Source: Candidatus Omnitrophota bacterium (GTDB lineage Bacteria; Omnitrophota; Gorgyraeia; Gorgyraeales; Gorgyraeaceae). Taken from it: DNA of 6,493 nucleotides. The notes beneath the pieces are model-generated. The model was not told where the DNA came from and searched no databases. It worked only from the letters and a program-made list of their open reading frames with translations. Positions 1-6,234 of the stretch are shown one piece after another (position 1 is the first letter of the stretch; the number at the start of each line of letters is the position of its first letter). The DNA lies in NCBI GenBank assembly GCA_018817035.1, contig JAHIUV010000128.1, positions 1-6,493 of the forward strand, given 5' to 3'. The translations under genes and the position numbers were made by a program.

Positions 1-1054
1 ATACTACAAAATAAGCAAGCATAGGAACGCTCAAAATATAAAGATATCGTCTCCGCAAAGATCTGTTTCCTAAAAGACAAATGTAGGAACCATATATAAA
101 AAGACTCCATGAGATAAAAATTCCTCCAAACTTGGTAAAGAAAAATTGCTTTGGTAAATCCGATAATATTTCCTTAAAATTTAACGCTAATCTATTGATA
201 AAAAAATTATTAAAGAAATATTTTAATGGGGCCTCATGAAAACTGCCGTTAGCTTTATGCATATATAGATTTTGAGAGAAATCAACGGTTAGCTCTGTAA
301 CATTTCTATAGGAAAGTGCGCCTCTGCCATATAGAAAATTTACCATTCCCTTTTGCCTTATTATCTCCCAGGAACCATATTGATTATGATAAAAAAATAG
401 TAACGGCAGAATAACTATAAGGATACCTGACAATAAAGAAAGCACATTTATATGCGCTTTTCTATAATCTCTTATTATAACTAATGGTAAAAACAACAGT
501 ATATAAACCAACGCCTCGTTTCTTATCGTATATGAAACTGCTATAACCAGACCCAACAAAAAATAATAAAAAGGCCTTTTTTCTTTAAGACTTACCCACC
601 CCAGCAATGCTATTAACATTACAAATAGCGAATGGGCTGACGTTGGCCAAAGCAACGTCGAATAGTGCAATAAAGACAAATTAGTACTTACTAATAAAGC
701 TGTATAAAAAGCTATTTTTCTATTAAATAACTTCTTTGCAAATACATACGATACAGGGATCAAAAAAGTTCCCAGGATCGTACTCGCGATTCTTCCTGAA
801 AATTCTATATTTTCCAGAATTAAACTAAAACCAGTTATTACAAAAGGCCAGCCAATAAAATGGCATCCCACAGTTGAAAAATTACCATTAATGAAATCTT
901 TCGCAATTGCAACATAGTGACATCCGTCCCCTTCTGGGAAAAATCTATATCTTAATAAATGAAGTCTCAAGAGAAATGCGGCAACTGTAATTAGAAATAA
1001 TAAAAAATATTCGCTGCGGAGAATTGTAGATAAATAAGCTTTAAAATTTTTCAT
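1..1054 (-). CDS. GT-C membrane glycosyltransferase, PMT/GT39-like (3' end outside window)
   Basis: An open frame of 351 codons runs from ATG 1054 off the left edge without a stop. The protein is an integral membrane protein: hydrophobic segments lie near residues 15-34, 68-80, 92-108, 114-131, 139-155, 162-176, 180-195, 203-222, 312-327 and 337 onward. After the first segment comes the loop PEGDGCHYVAIAKDFINGNF (40-59), matching the acidic first-loop signature (D/E followed by YV-IAK-) of PMT/ArnT-type GT-C enzymes. YTIRNEALVY (175-184) matches the arginine-acidic element of this superfamily. Such enzymes move a sugar from a polyprenyl-phosphate donor on the outer side of the inner membrane. 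The ATG overlaps the stop of the GT4-like fragment as ATGA. Base composition is lower than upstream: sampled lines hold about 23-33% GC against 45-55% in the E1 and first radical SAM genes. The acceptor and exact family are unknown. Confidence 0.8.
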   Translation of the reverse strand, partial: MKNFKAYLSTILRSEYFLLFLITVAAFLLRLHLLRYRFFPEGDGCHYVAIAKDFINGNFSTVGCHFIGWPFVITGFSLILENIEFSGRIASTILGTFLIPVSYVFAKKLFNRKIAFYTALLVSTNLSLLHYSTLLWPTSAHSLFVMLIALLGWVSLKEKRPFYYFLLGLVIAVSYTIRNEALVYILLFLPLVIIRDYRKAHINVLSLLSGILIVILPLLFFYHNQYGSWEIIRQKGMVNFLYGRGALSYRNVTELTVDFSQNLYMHKANGSFHEAPLKYFFNNFFINRLALNFKEILSDLPKQFFFTKFGGIFISWSLFIYGSYICLLGNRSLRRRYLYILSVPMLAYFVV

Positions 1055-1398
1055 ATATCCGCTTCATGGCTATTTAGTTCTTCCCTGAATCCCCTGTCAA
1101 ATATCATCATCAGGTAAGTAAAGATATCGAATGTCAGATTCTTTATAGTCTTTAACTCAAGCATCCTGAAAGGATAATACATTTTACAGAGAGGCTGCAT
1201 TATCTCCTTTACATTTTCTTTCACTTTTCTATTTGTATATTCTTTAGATCTGGCAGAGTTTGCCCCGACATAGATTATATCAAACCCCTCTCCGAGATTT
1301 GCGTATAGCCCCCATACTCTCTTAGGGCATCCCCATAGAGGTGGGTAAAGAGGAGCAGTATAGGATACAATTATCTTTACGGTCTTTCTTCTCAGCAT
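1051..1398 (-). pseudogene. N-terminal fragment of a GT4-like glycosyltransferase, probably truncated
   Basis: A 115-residue frame. VKIIVSYTAPLYPPLWG (7-23), then KRVWGLYANLGEGFDIIYVGAN, resembles the first strand, the glycine-poor loop and the first helix and second strand of GT-B glycosyltransferases of family 4. The frame continues to FREELNSHEADI and stops where a GT4 protein would normally enter its next strand, about a third of the way through a usual length of roughly 350-400 residues. The donor-binding C-terminal domain is absent: the following DNA encodes a membrane protein in another frame, starting on the overlapping ATGA. A weak ribosome site (AAGGA, only 3 bases before the ATG) is present. 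The start overlaps the upstream stop by 7 bases. I call it a probable remnant; a small stand-alone protein that is still expressed cannot be excluded. The GT4 relation rests on pattern recognition, not a search. Confidence 0.6.
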
Positions 1399-2246
1399 AT
1401 ATCCTTTATCTCCACGGAAGTGTGGCCAAACTGTTGAAGTCTATTGGTCTTTACTTTTATATCGCAGGGATTACAATGTCCAAACCAGTCGCACGAACGA
1501 AATCCGTCCTCCAGCTTAAAAGAGATATCCAGTAAGTTTCCTACGGTATTTCTATTTTCATATAGATCGCTGTGACATCTATAAACCGCTCCTGAAGGAC
1601 CAATAATAAGTTCCGTAGTCTTACACAAGCAGTTTTTCCTGAACCTTCTATCGCAGGCGCCTTCATATCTATATGTGCCGTAGAGTGTACCATCATAATC
1701 TCCCAGGAATTCTTTTATCCTGAAATCTATGCCCATTTTTTTGGCCTTATCCTGCGCTTCCAGGATCTCTTCTTTATGTAAGGGGTGCATAACTCCCCAT
1801 ATACCTATACTGAAACCCGCGTCTCTTAGCCTCATTACCTTTGAAAGTGTATCTTTTCTATCCATGACCTCGGGATGATAGCTCACCCTTATAGAAGCGT
1901 ACGGCGCATTTCTTTTTAACCTGTCAGGATCAAGGCGTTTTATAAACTTTTTTACATCAAACTGTATATTCGTAAGTATATCTATTTTTAACTCGGGCTT
2001 TATATTATTAATAATATAAAAAAAATCGGGATGAATGCTTGGCTCTCCGCCCTGAAGTGTAAGAGGCAGATCTTCCCGCGAATCTATTCTATTAAGCGCC
2101 TTCACCCATTCCTTGCCTGTTATTACCTTTCCATCAAACGTCCCATTTTCAAAATAATTTATGCAATAACTGCAACGGTAATTACACGAAAACGTCAAAA
2201 ATACAGCTATATAATTATATAATTTTGGAATAATAATATCTTTCAT
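1392..2246 (-). CDS. Radical SAM enzyme, second type, cysteine-rich C-terminus
   Basis: A 284-residue radical SAM protein, clearly different from the upstream one. CNYRCSYC (Cys21, Cys25, Cys28) binds the SAM-cleaving cluster and LQGGEPSIHPDF (64-75) is a canonical GGEP strand. The C-terminal third holds seven candidate cluster ligands: Cys198, Cys206, Cys208, Cys224, Cys252, Cys258 and Cys261, arranged as C-x7-CLC, then GPSGAVYRCHSDLY, VGNLLDISF, and a final C-x5-C-x2-C. This is SPASM-like and could hold one or two auxiliary clusters. The barrel is short but appears complete. A TAA precedes the ATG directly in frame, so the start cannot lie upstream. No Shine-Dalgarno is visible, because the terminator-like hairpin and its T-tract fill the leader. 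The stop overlaps the next gene by 7 bases. The substrate is unknown; a glycan precursor is inferred only from context. Confidence 0.9.
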   Translation of the reverse strand: MKDIIIPKLYNYIAVFLTFSCNYRCSYCINYFENGTFDGKVITGKEWVKALNRIDSREDLPLTLQGGEPSIHPDFFYIINNIKPELKIDILTNIQFDVKKFIKRLDPDRLKRNAPYASIRVSYHPEVMDRKDTLSKVMRLRDAGFSIGIWGVMHPLHKEEILEAQDKAKKMGIDFRIKEFLGDYDGTLYGTYRYEGACDRRFRKNCLCKTTELIIGPSGAVYRCHSDLYENRNTVGNLLDISFKLEDGFRSCDWFGHCNPCDIKVKTNRLQQFGHTSVEIKDIC

Positions 2247-2294
2247 TTAAAAAAGCTTTACATTTCAGCATTGCTAAAGTGTAAAGCAAAATCC
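2247..2294 (-). other. Only intergenic gap in the window
   Basis: This 48-base gap is the one real break in the gene chain. It holds the hairpin terminator and nothing else clear. A TTTACA and a TGTAAA 17 bases apart lie inside the hairpin arms and could be read as a weak -35/-10 pair pointing at the downstream gene, but they are forced by the inverted repeat and the second has only 4 of 6 consensus bases. Confidence 0.5.
2249..2287 (-). terminator. Rho-independent terminator or attenuator between the two radical SAM genes
   Basis: On the minus strand, GCTTTACACTTTAGC and GCTGAAATGTAAAGC form a 15-position stem with one C-A mismatch and one G-T wobble around an AAT loop (2287-2255). Six Ts follow directly (2254-2249). 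This is the classical intrinsic terminator layout, and it begins 7 bases after the stop of the upstream radical SAM gene. On the plus strand no T-tract follows the hairpin, so it acts in the minus direction only. The ATG of the next gene comes two bases after the Ts, so the structure could instead limit or control expression of the downstream genes. Confidence 0.82.
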
Positions 2295-3398
2295 TTATAT
2301 ATAATTAACGTGCATGGGCACAGGACCCGGATTATCTTCTAATTTAGCGTTACCGTGTTTTAAATCCCATAAAAATTCATTGACCTTTTCCTGAAGGCAC
2401 AATGTCCCGCACATGTTTCTAGCGTCAAATTTATCCGAAGCAATAAAATCCATGACCTCCCAGTAACGCTCGCTCTTCCACAGCTCTTTAAAAGACGTAT
2501 CGACAATGTTACCTATGTGGTATCTTTTATACCTATTGTGAAAAAACGGACCACACGGTGCTACAAGGCCTGAACCCGAAAACTGTGTTATAAAAGGTGC
2601 GCCGTAGCAGCGTATATATCTACGTTTTCCGTAAGCAAGGATCTTAGACCATTTCACCTTCACAAGGCACCCATCATCCGAATAGGCCTCTGCCTCTTTT
2701 AATATATCCAATAGCTTCTCGTAGGCTTTGTAATCTACTCCCAGCCGGCCTTTTTCATCATCGCTACAATGTTTTATGACTACATAGTCAAATCCTAACT
2801 CTTTACCCAGCTTTACGGTGGGGATGATCTGGTCTTTAAAATCAGGTAAAAGCACCATCTGCAATCCCAGAGTCACATCGAGATTTTTTTTCTTCTTTAC
2901 TTCCACGCATCTTTTAATAATATCTACCGTCTTATAAAAGCAATCTTTCGTGCACCCCATGATAGCCGCGTATCTATCAGGGTCTCCGGCTGAGACATTA
3001 AATCTCAAATACGTAAGAGCAGGCAGTATTTCTTCCAGAGCGTCTTCCTTTAGAAGATATCCATTGGTGCCAAGCGCCATATCCAGGCCGTTTGAGCGGC
3101 CTCTTTTTATCGCATCATATATATAAGGCGAGCACGTGCTTTCCCCGTCGCTCACAAAACTTATAGCCTTCACTCCTATTTCAGCAGCATCATCCAGAAA
3201 CCTGAAGATAACGTCTTTCGTCATCCTCTTCTCGTCATTCTCCTGCAGCTGGCCGTAACAGTAAACGCACCTGTAAGTGCATCGTCTGGTAAGAGCACAG
3301 TCAATGGTAATAGGCGCGATTCTTTCACCCCTGAGCCAGGCCTCTACCCTTTCCCTGTGCCAGTTTAATTTATGGCTATCCAGCATTAATTTATTCAT
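2295..3398 (-). CDS. Radical SAM enzyme with SPASM-like C-terminal cysteines
   Basis: A 367-residue radical SAM protein. The [4Fe-4S]-binding CTYRCVYC motif (Cys40, Cys44, Cys47) lies at the end of the first strand, and the second-strand GGE motif appears as SDGES (83-87). TNGYLL (111-116) and LRFNVSAGD (131-139) follow the usual barrel pattern. The C-terminal part has Cys264, Cys282, Cys330 and Cys334, with HIGNIVDTSFKELWKSERY between them, as in SPASM/twitch proteins that hold an auxiliary Fe-S cluster. Such enzymes cleave S-adenosylmethionine to a 5'-deoxyadenosyl radical; the substrate here is unknown. I chose the ATG at 3398 because AAGGA sits 6 bases upstream. An ATG at 3434 would add 12 residues, has no ribosome site and would overlap the GT2 gene by 26 bases. 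Its neighbours suggest a sugar or lipid-linked sugar substrate. A hairpin terminator follows 7 bases after the stop. Confidence 0.9.
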   Translation of the reverse strand: MNKLMLDSHKLNWHRERVEAWLRGERIAPITIDCALTRRCTYRCVYCYGQLQENDEKRMTKDVIFRFLDDAAEIGVKAISFVSDGESTCSPYIYDAIKRGRSNGLDMALGTNGYLLKEDALEEILPALTYLRFNVSAGDPDRYAAIMGCTKDCFYKTVDIIKRCVEVKKKKNLDVTLGLQMVLLPDFKDQIIPTVKLGKELGFDYVVIKHCSDDEKGRLGVDYKAYEKLLDILKEAEAYSDDGCLVKVKWSKILAYGKRRYIRCYGAPFITQFSGSGLVAPCGPFFHNRYKRYHIGNIVDTSFKELWKSERYWEVMDFIASDKFDARNMCGTLCLQEKVNEFLWDLKHGNAKLEDNPGPVPMHVNYI

Positions 3399-3402
3399 CG
3401 GA

Positions 3403-3409
3403 CTTCCTT
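3403..3409 (-). promoter_or_regulatory. Ribosome binding site of the first radical SAM gene
   Basis: AAGGAAG on the minus strand begins on the last base of the GT2 stop codon; its AAGGA core ends 6 bases before the ATG at 3398. It decides the start and suggests that ribosomes ending the GT2 gene re-start here. Confidence 0.8.
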
Positions 3410-4176
3410 CATGGATGACGTTTTCGTGATACATTGTCAGCAGTAAAACTTTTATCTTTGAGTTTTTCTTTTCGGCTAATATATATGTCTCTAACCAATG
3501 TGAAGTAATCCAGTGCGATACGTAAAAAATTGGATAATGTAACAGCCTTTGAATCGCCCGCTTTTCTCTTCCCGAGGCTGTAAGGCACCTCTGCGAATAA
3601 ATGCCCTCTTTTTACAGCTCTTACCAGTATATCTGTCTGAAAAAAGAAACTAAAGCTACGATGTTCAAGCTCTTTTAAGATCGACTTTCTATAAAGCATT
3701 GTCCCGTTTGTATAGTTAAAATGCGTCCCGAAGGTAAAGTTTACTACGCTAAGATAGATACGTGAAAGGATATTTCTAAAGACTGACCTGACGCGCTTAT
3801 TATAGACAAATGGGACTACTATATCCACATCGTTTAGAAGTTTTAAATAACGCAATATCTCGCGCGGGTCATTTTCATTGTCCCCTGGTAAAAGTGTTAC
3901 GATCCCTCCCCTGGCACTATCAATACCGTCCCAGAATGACGCTCCATAACCATGTGGACTCTCATGATTAACAAGGCGTATTCTTTCTTTTTCCTTAGCT
4001 ATTAAGTCTATCACCAGTGTCGAAGTCCGATCTGTGCTTCCGTCATTTATAACGACTATCTCCCCGTCTATTTTGAGATCATTAAATGCCTTCAGTGTAT
4101 TGCTGATGGCTAAAATAATATTTTTCTCTTCGTTTAAAGCCGGCATGACTACGCTTAAAAAAGGATTTTCCGCCAT
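3409..4176 (-). CDS. Glycosyltransferase family 2, DPM1-like
   Basis: A 255-residue GT-A-fold glycosyltransferase. The N-terminus has the family's first strand (LSVVMPALNEEKNI, 7-20) and the nucleotide-binding INDGSTDRT (43-51). The metal/donor motif appears as LPGDNENDP (96-104). Later come the acceptor-side segment NYTNGTMLYRKSIL (154-167) and KRKAGDSK (203-210), the place where polyprenyl-phosphate mannosyltransferase-like enzymes carry an R-x-G-xSK element. No hydrophobic C-terminal anchor is seen, so it is probably cytoplasmic or peripheral, as in DPM1-type rather than ArnC-type enzymes. It starts 2 bases after the E1 beta stop; AAAGGA at 4193-4188 is a possible but distant (11-base) ribosome site. 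A role in making a polyprenyl-phosphate-linked sugar is inferred from the DPM1-like features and the GT-C gene downstream. Direct transfer to a growing glycan is the alternative. Confidence 0.88.
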   Translation of the reverse strand: MAENPFLSVVMPALNEEKNIILAISNTLKAFNDLKIDGEIVVINDGSTDRTSTLVIDLIAKEKERIRLVNHESPHGYGASFWDGIDSARGGIVTLLPGDNENDPREILRYLKLLNDVDIVVPFVYNKRVRSVFRNILSRIYLSVVNFTFGTHFNYTNGTMLYRKSILKELEHRSFSFFFQTDILVRAVKRGHLFAEVPYSLGKRKAGDSKAVTLSNFLRIALDYFTLVRDIYISRKEKLKDKSFTADNVSRKRHP

Positions 4177-4178
4177 TT

Positions 4179-5231
4179 CTAAAAAGGTCCTTTAAATTCA
4201 GTATCTATTACTTCTTTTTTTCTTCTGGAAAACTTTGGTTTTTTTCCTGATATCATTCTCTTCGCCGCATAAACGATATCTTCCCAGCCAGGGTAAAAGA
4301 TCTTTTCTAATTCCACGCTCGTAGGCGCAGGCGTATCTTTAAGAGCGATCCTGGCAACAGGTGACTTCAGATATTTAAAAGTCTCTTCTGCGGCCAGCGC
4401 AGCTATTTCAGCTGACACGCCGCAATTCTTCCAGCTCGTATCAGCTACGATAAGCCTTCCTGTCTTCCTGATGGAAGCGAAAATCTTATTTTTATCCAGC
4501 GGCTTTATGGTCCTGAGATCTATTACTTCAGCGTCAATGCCGCACTTTTTAAGATTACCGGCTGCTTTTATTGATTCCGACACCATCTGGGACGTCGCAA
4601 CTATAGTCACGTCTTTTCCTCTTCTTACAAGTCTTGCTTTTCCCAGCGGGATTTTATAGAAACGCTCTGGCACTGCGCCTTTACGTTTATACAGACTGCG
4701 ATGCTCTATGAAAATAACAGGATTCCCGTCCATGACGCTTGATATAAGGAGTCCCTTGGCGTCATAAGGCGTAGCAGGCATGACAACTTTCAGTCCGGGC
4801 ATATGCGCGAAAAGCGACTGAAGGCTCTGTGAATGCTGGGCTCCCTGACCCCATCCGCGTCCTACGATAGTCCTTATGGTTATATTGACAGGACTTTCGC
4901 CACCGGACATATAGTTCCACTTGGCCGCGTGATTCATTATCTGATCAAAGGCGTAAAACATAAAATCCATTCTCTGGTGCGTCATTATAGGTCTCATGCC
5001 GCAGAGAGACGCCCCTATGGCTACCCCGGTAATGGCGTTTTCCGAAATCGGTATTTCGAACACGCGCTTTTTACCAAACTCCTCGGAAAGATTCGCAGTA
5101 GACCCGAAAACCCTTCTTGGGTCATCCACTCCGAGACCCATTATAAAAACGCTTTTATCTCTTTTCATAAGCTGCGTAAGAGCCTGATTTATCGCCTGAG
5201 CATAAGTAATAATACTTTTTCTATTGCTCAT
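4179..5231 (-). CDS. TPP-dependent dehydrogenase E1 component, beta subunit-like
   Basis: A 350-residue partner of the E1 alpha-like subunit. The N-terminal pyrimidine-binding transketolase domain covers about residues 5-180. It carries the catalytic glutamate in PISENAITG (Glu64), the R-DF--AFDQI-NHAAKW helix (87-105), GRGWGQGAQHSQS with conserved His133, and PGLKVVMPATPYDAKG. The C-terminal transketolase domain (about 195-325) contains DVTIVATSQMV and AEVIDLRTIKPLD. In this family E1 beta completes the TPP site at the alpha/beta interface. I chose the ATG at 5231 because AAGGTG lies 6 bases upstream and the protein then starts MSNRKSI. A GTG at 5255 would add eight residues without such support. 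The gene overlaps the 3' end of E1 alpha by 11 bases, so the two are co-translated. The lysine-rich tail (about 329-350) is unremarkable. The physiological substrate is not deducible. Confidence 0.93.
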   Translation of the reverse strand: MSNRKSIITYAQAINQALTQLMKRDKSVFIMGLGVDDPRRVFGSTANLSEEFGKKRVFEIPISENAITGVAIGASLCGMRPIMTHQRMDFMFYAFDQIMNHAAKWNYMSGGESPVNITIRTIVGRGWGQGAQHSQSLQSLFAHMPGLKVVMPATPYDAKGLLISSVMDGNPVIFIEHRSLYKRKGAVPERFYKIPLGKARLVRRGKDVTIVATSQMVSESIKAAGNLKKCGIDAEVIDLRTIKPLDKNKIFASIRKTGRLIVADTSWKNCGVSAEIAALAAEETFKYLKSPVARIALKDTPAPTSVELEKIFYPGWEDIVYAAKRMISGKKPKFSRRKKEVIDTEFKGPF

Positions 5232-6234
5232 TATAGACACCTTCGTAGATCTCACTACATCCAGGAAATGGGCTTTTCTCCGCGAAAAGCACTGCCTTTT
5301 CTAAATCCGCTTCTATGGATCTTTTTATTGAGTTAATAGCTTCGGGGTTGATCATTTTCTTTTTTAGAAGGACTTTGCCGAAAGAGCTTAGCGGGCATCT
5401 ATCTATCCACTTATCCATCTCTTCTTTAGTCCTGTAGCCCGCCTCAAGGTCAAAATAAGGCCCCACGTGCTCCAGCCATCTATAAGTCCTGCATTCGATA
5501 AAAGCAGGTCCCCTGCCTCTACGAGCCTCATTAATAAGTTTTTTCGATGTCCTGAAGACCTCCAGGACATTATTACCGTCTATCCGGACGCCCGGGATAC
5601 CGTAGATCGCCACCCTTTTATAGATATTATCCCTGGCCTGCCTGGTAAGCTGATGAGAATACGTGGCGTAAAAATTATTTTCGCATATAAAAATGATAGG
5701 GAGCTTTTTCAGTGCGGCAAAATTCAACGTTTCCTGAAAAATCCCTTCCTCGCACGCTCCATCTCCGAAAAATACGATAGATACCCTTTTATCTTTCTTC
5801 ATGTCGGAGGCAAGAGCCGTACCCGCCGCTATGGGCATAACACCTCCGACCAAAGCAGAGGTCCCCATAAAATTCACTTGTCTGGACACGATATGCATGG
5901 AGCCGCCTTTGCCCCTGGAACACCCTGTCTTTTTGCCGTAGAGCTCGGCGAATAGCTTCTTAATACTTCCTCCTTTTGCCAGGTACGCTCCGTGGCTTCT
6001 GTAGCTTGAAAAAACATAATCTGAGGGTTTGAGATTTTCGCATACGCCTGAAGCCACGGCTTCTTCTCCGGTATATAAATGCGTGGGGCACCGCATCTTT
6101 CCCTCAGGGTAAAGTTCCGCAATCTTACCTTCTACCATCCTTATCCTGAGCATGTTCTTAAAAAGGGACAGGGACGTCTTTTTGTCCACCGTGGAAATAT
6201 ATTTATTTAAAATTCTAAAGAGTTTTTTATCCAT
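5221..6234 (-). CDS. TPP-dependent dehydrogenase E1 component, alpha subunit-like
   Basis: A 337-residue protein of the pyruvate/acetoin dehydrogenase E1 alpha family, close to the usual length. Visible motifs: SYRSHG with His81, RGKGGSMH at 107-114, the ALVGGVMPIAAG segment near 127-138, and the TPP/Mg2+ motif GDG (157-159) to NN (186-187). In the family this subunit binds the TPP diphosphate and pairs with E1 beta to decarboxylate a 2-oxoacid or cleave a ketose, then pass on the two-carbon unit. The later loop reads YRWLEHVGP (251-259). Classical E1 alpha has RGHS in this loop; here the glycine is Glu255 while His256 is kept. The start is the ATG sharing one base with the epimerase stop. 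No Shine-Dalgarno is visible, so it probably depends on coupling. No E2 (lipoyl acyltransferase) or E3 gene is present. Family assignment is firm; the substrate is unknown, and a sugar-modifying role is inferred from neighbours. Confidence 0.93.
   Translation of the reverse strand: MDKKLFRILNKYISTVDKKTSLSLFKNMLRIRMVEGKIAELYPEGKMRCPTHLYTGEEAVASGVCENLKPSDYVFSSYRSHGAYLAKGGSIKKLFAELYGKKTGCSRGKGGSMHIVSRQVNFMGTSALVGGVMPIAAGTALASDMKKDKRVSIVFFGDGACEEGIFQETLNFAALKKLPIIFICENNFYATYSHQLTRQARDNIYKRVAIYGIPGVRIDGNNVLEVFRTSKKLINEARRGRGPAFIECRTYRWLEHVGPYFDLEAGYRTKEEMDKWIDRCPLSSFGKVLLKKKMINPEAINSIKRSIEADLEKAVLFAEKSPFPGCSEIYEGVYNEQ
5238..5243 (-). promoter_or_regulatory. Ribosome binding site of the E1 beta-like gene
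   Basis: AAGGTG on the minus strand lies 6 bases before the ATG at 5231. It sits inside the last codons of the E1 alpha-like gene and decides the start in favour of 5231 rather than the upstream GTG at 5255. Confidence 0.75.

Noticed and set aside
1341..1535. Short plus-strand open frames at 1341-1535, 2031-2222, 4471-4659 and 4996-5187
   Set aside because: All are antisense to well-supported genes and show neither ribosome sites nor recognisable domains.
1392..3398. RiPP maturation or antiviral (viperin-like) role for the radical SAM genes
   Set aside because: No short precursor peptide, peptidase or nucleotide-kinase neighbour is visible, and the surroundings are sugar genes.
3399..3434. 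ATG at 3434 as start of the first radical SAM gene
   Set aside because: No ribosome site, 26-base overlap with GT2, while ATG 3398 has AAGGA at 6 bases.
5232..5255. GTG start eight codons upstream for the E1 beta-like gene
   Set aside because: The ATG at 5231 has AAGGTG at 6 bases and gives the usual N-terminal length; the GTG would deepen the overlap without a ribosome site.
4833..5336. Plus-strand open frame of 167 codons
   Set aside because: It lies fully antisense to the E1 alpha and E1 beta genes, whose protein motifs are unmistakable; the plus-strand product shows no recognisable domain.
5467..5955. Plus-strand open frame of 162 codons
   Set aside because: Antisense to the E1 alpha gene across its TPP motif; low-complexity, no family features.
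5874..6122. Minus-strand open frame of 82 codons in another frame
   Set aside because: Lies inside the E1 alpha gene in a different frame; the E1 alpha frame carries the conserved motifs.
4179..6234. Ordinary pyruvate dehydrogenase operon
   Set aside because: No E2 or E3 gene follows; a GT2 gene starts 2 bases after E1 beta, and an epimerase precedes. It remains possible only if E2/E3 lie elsewhere in the genome.
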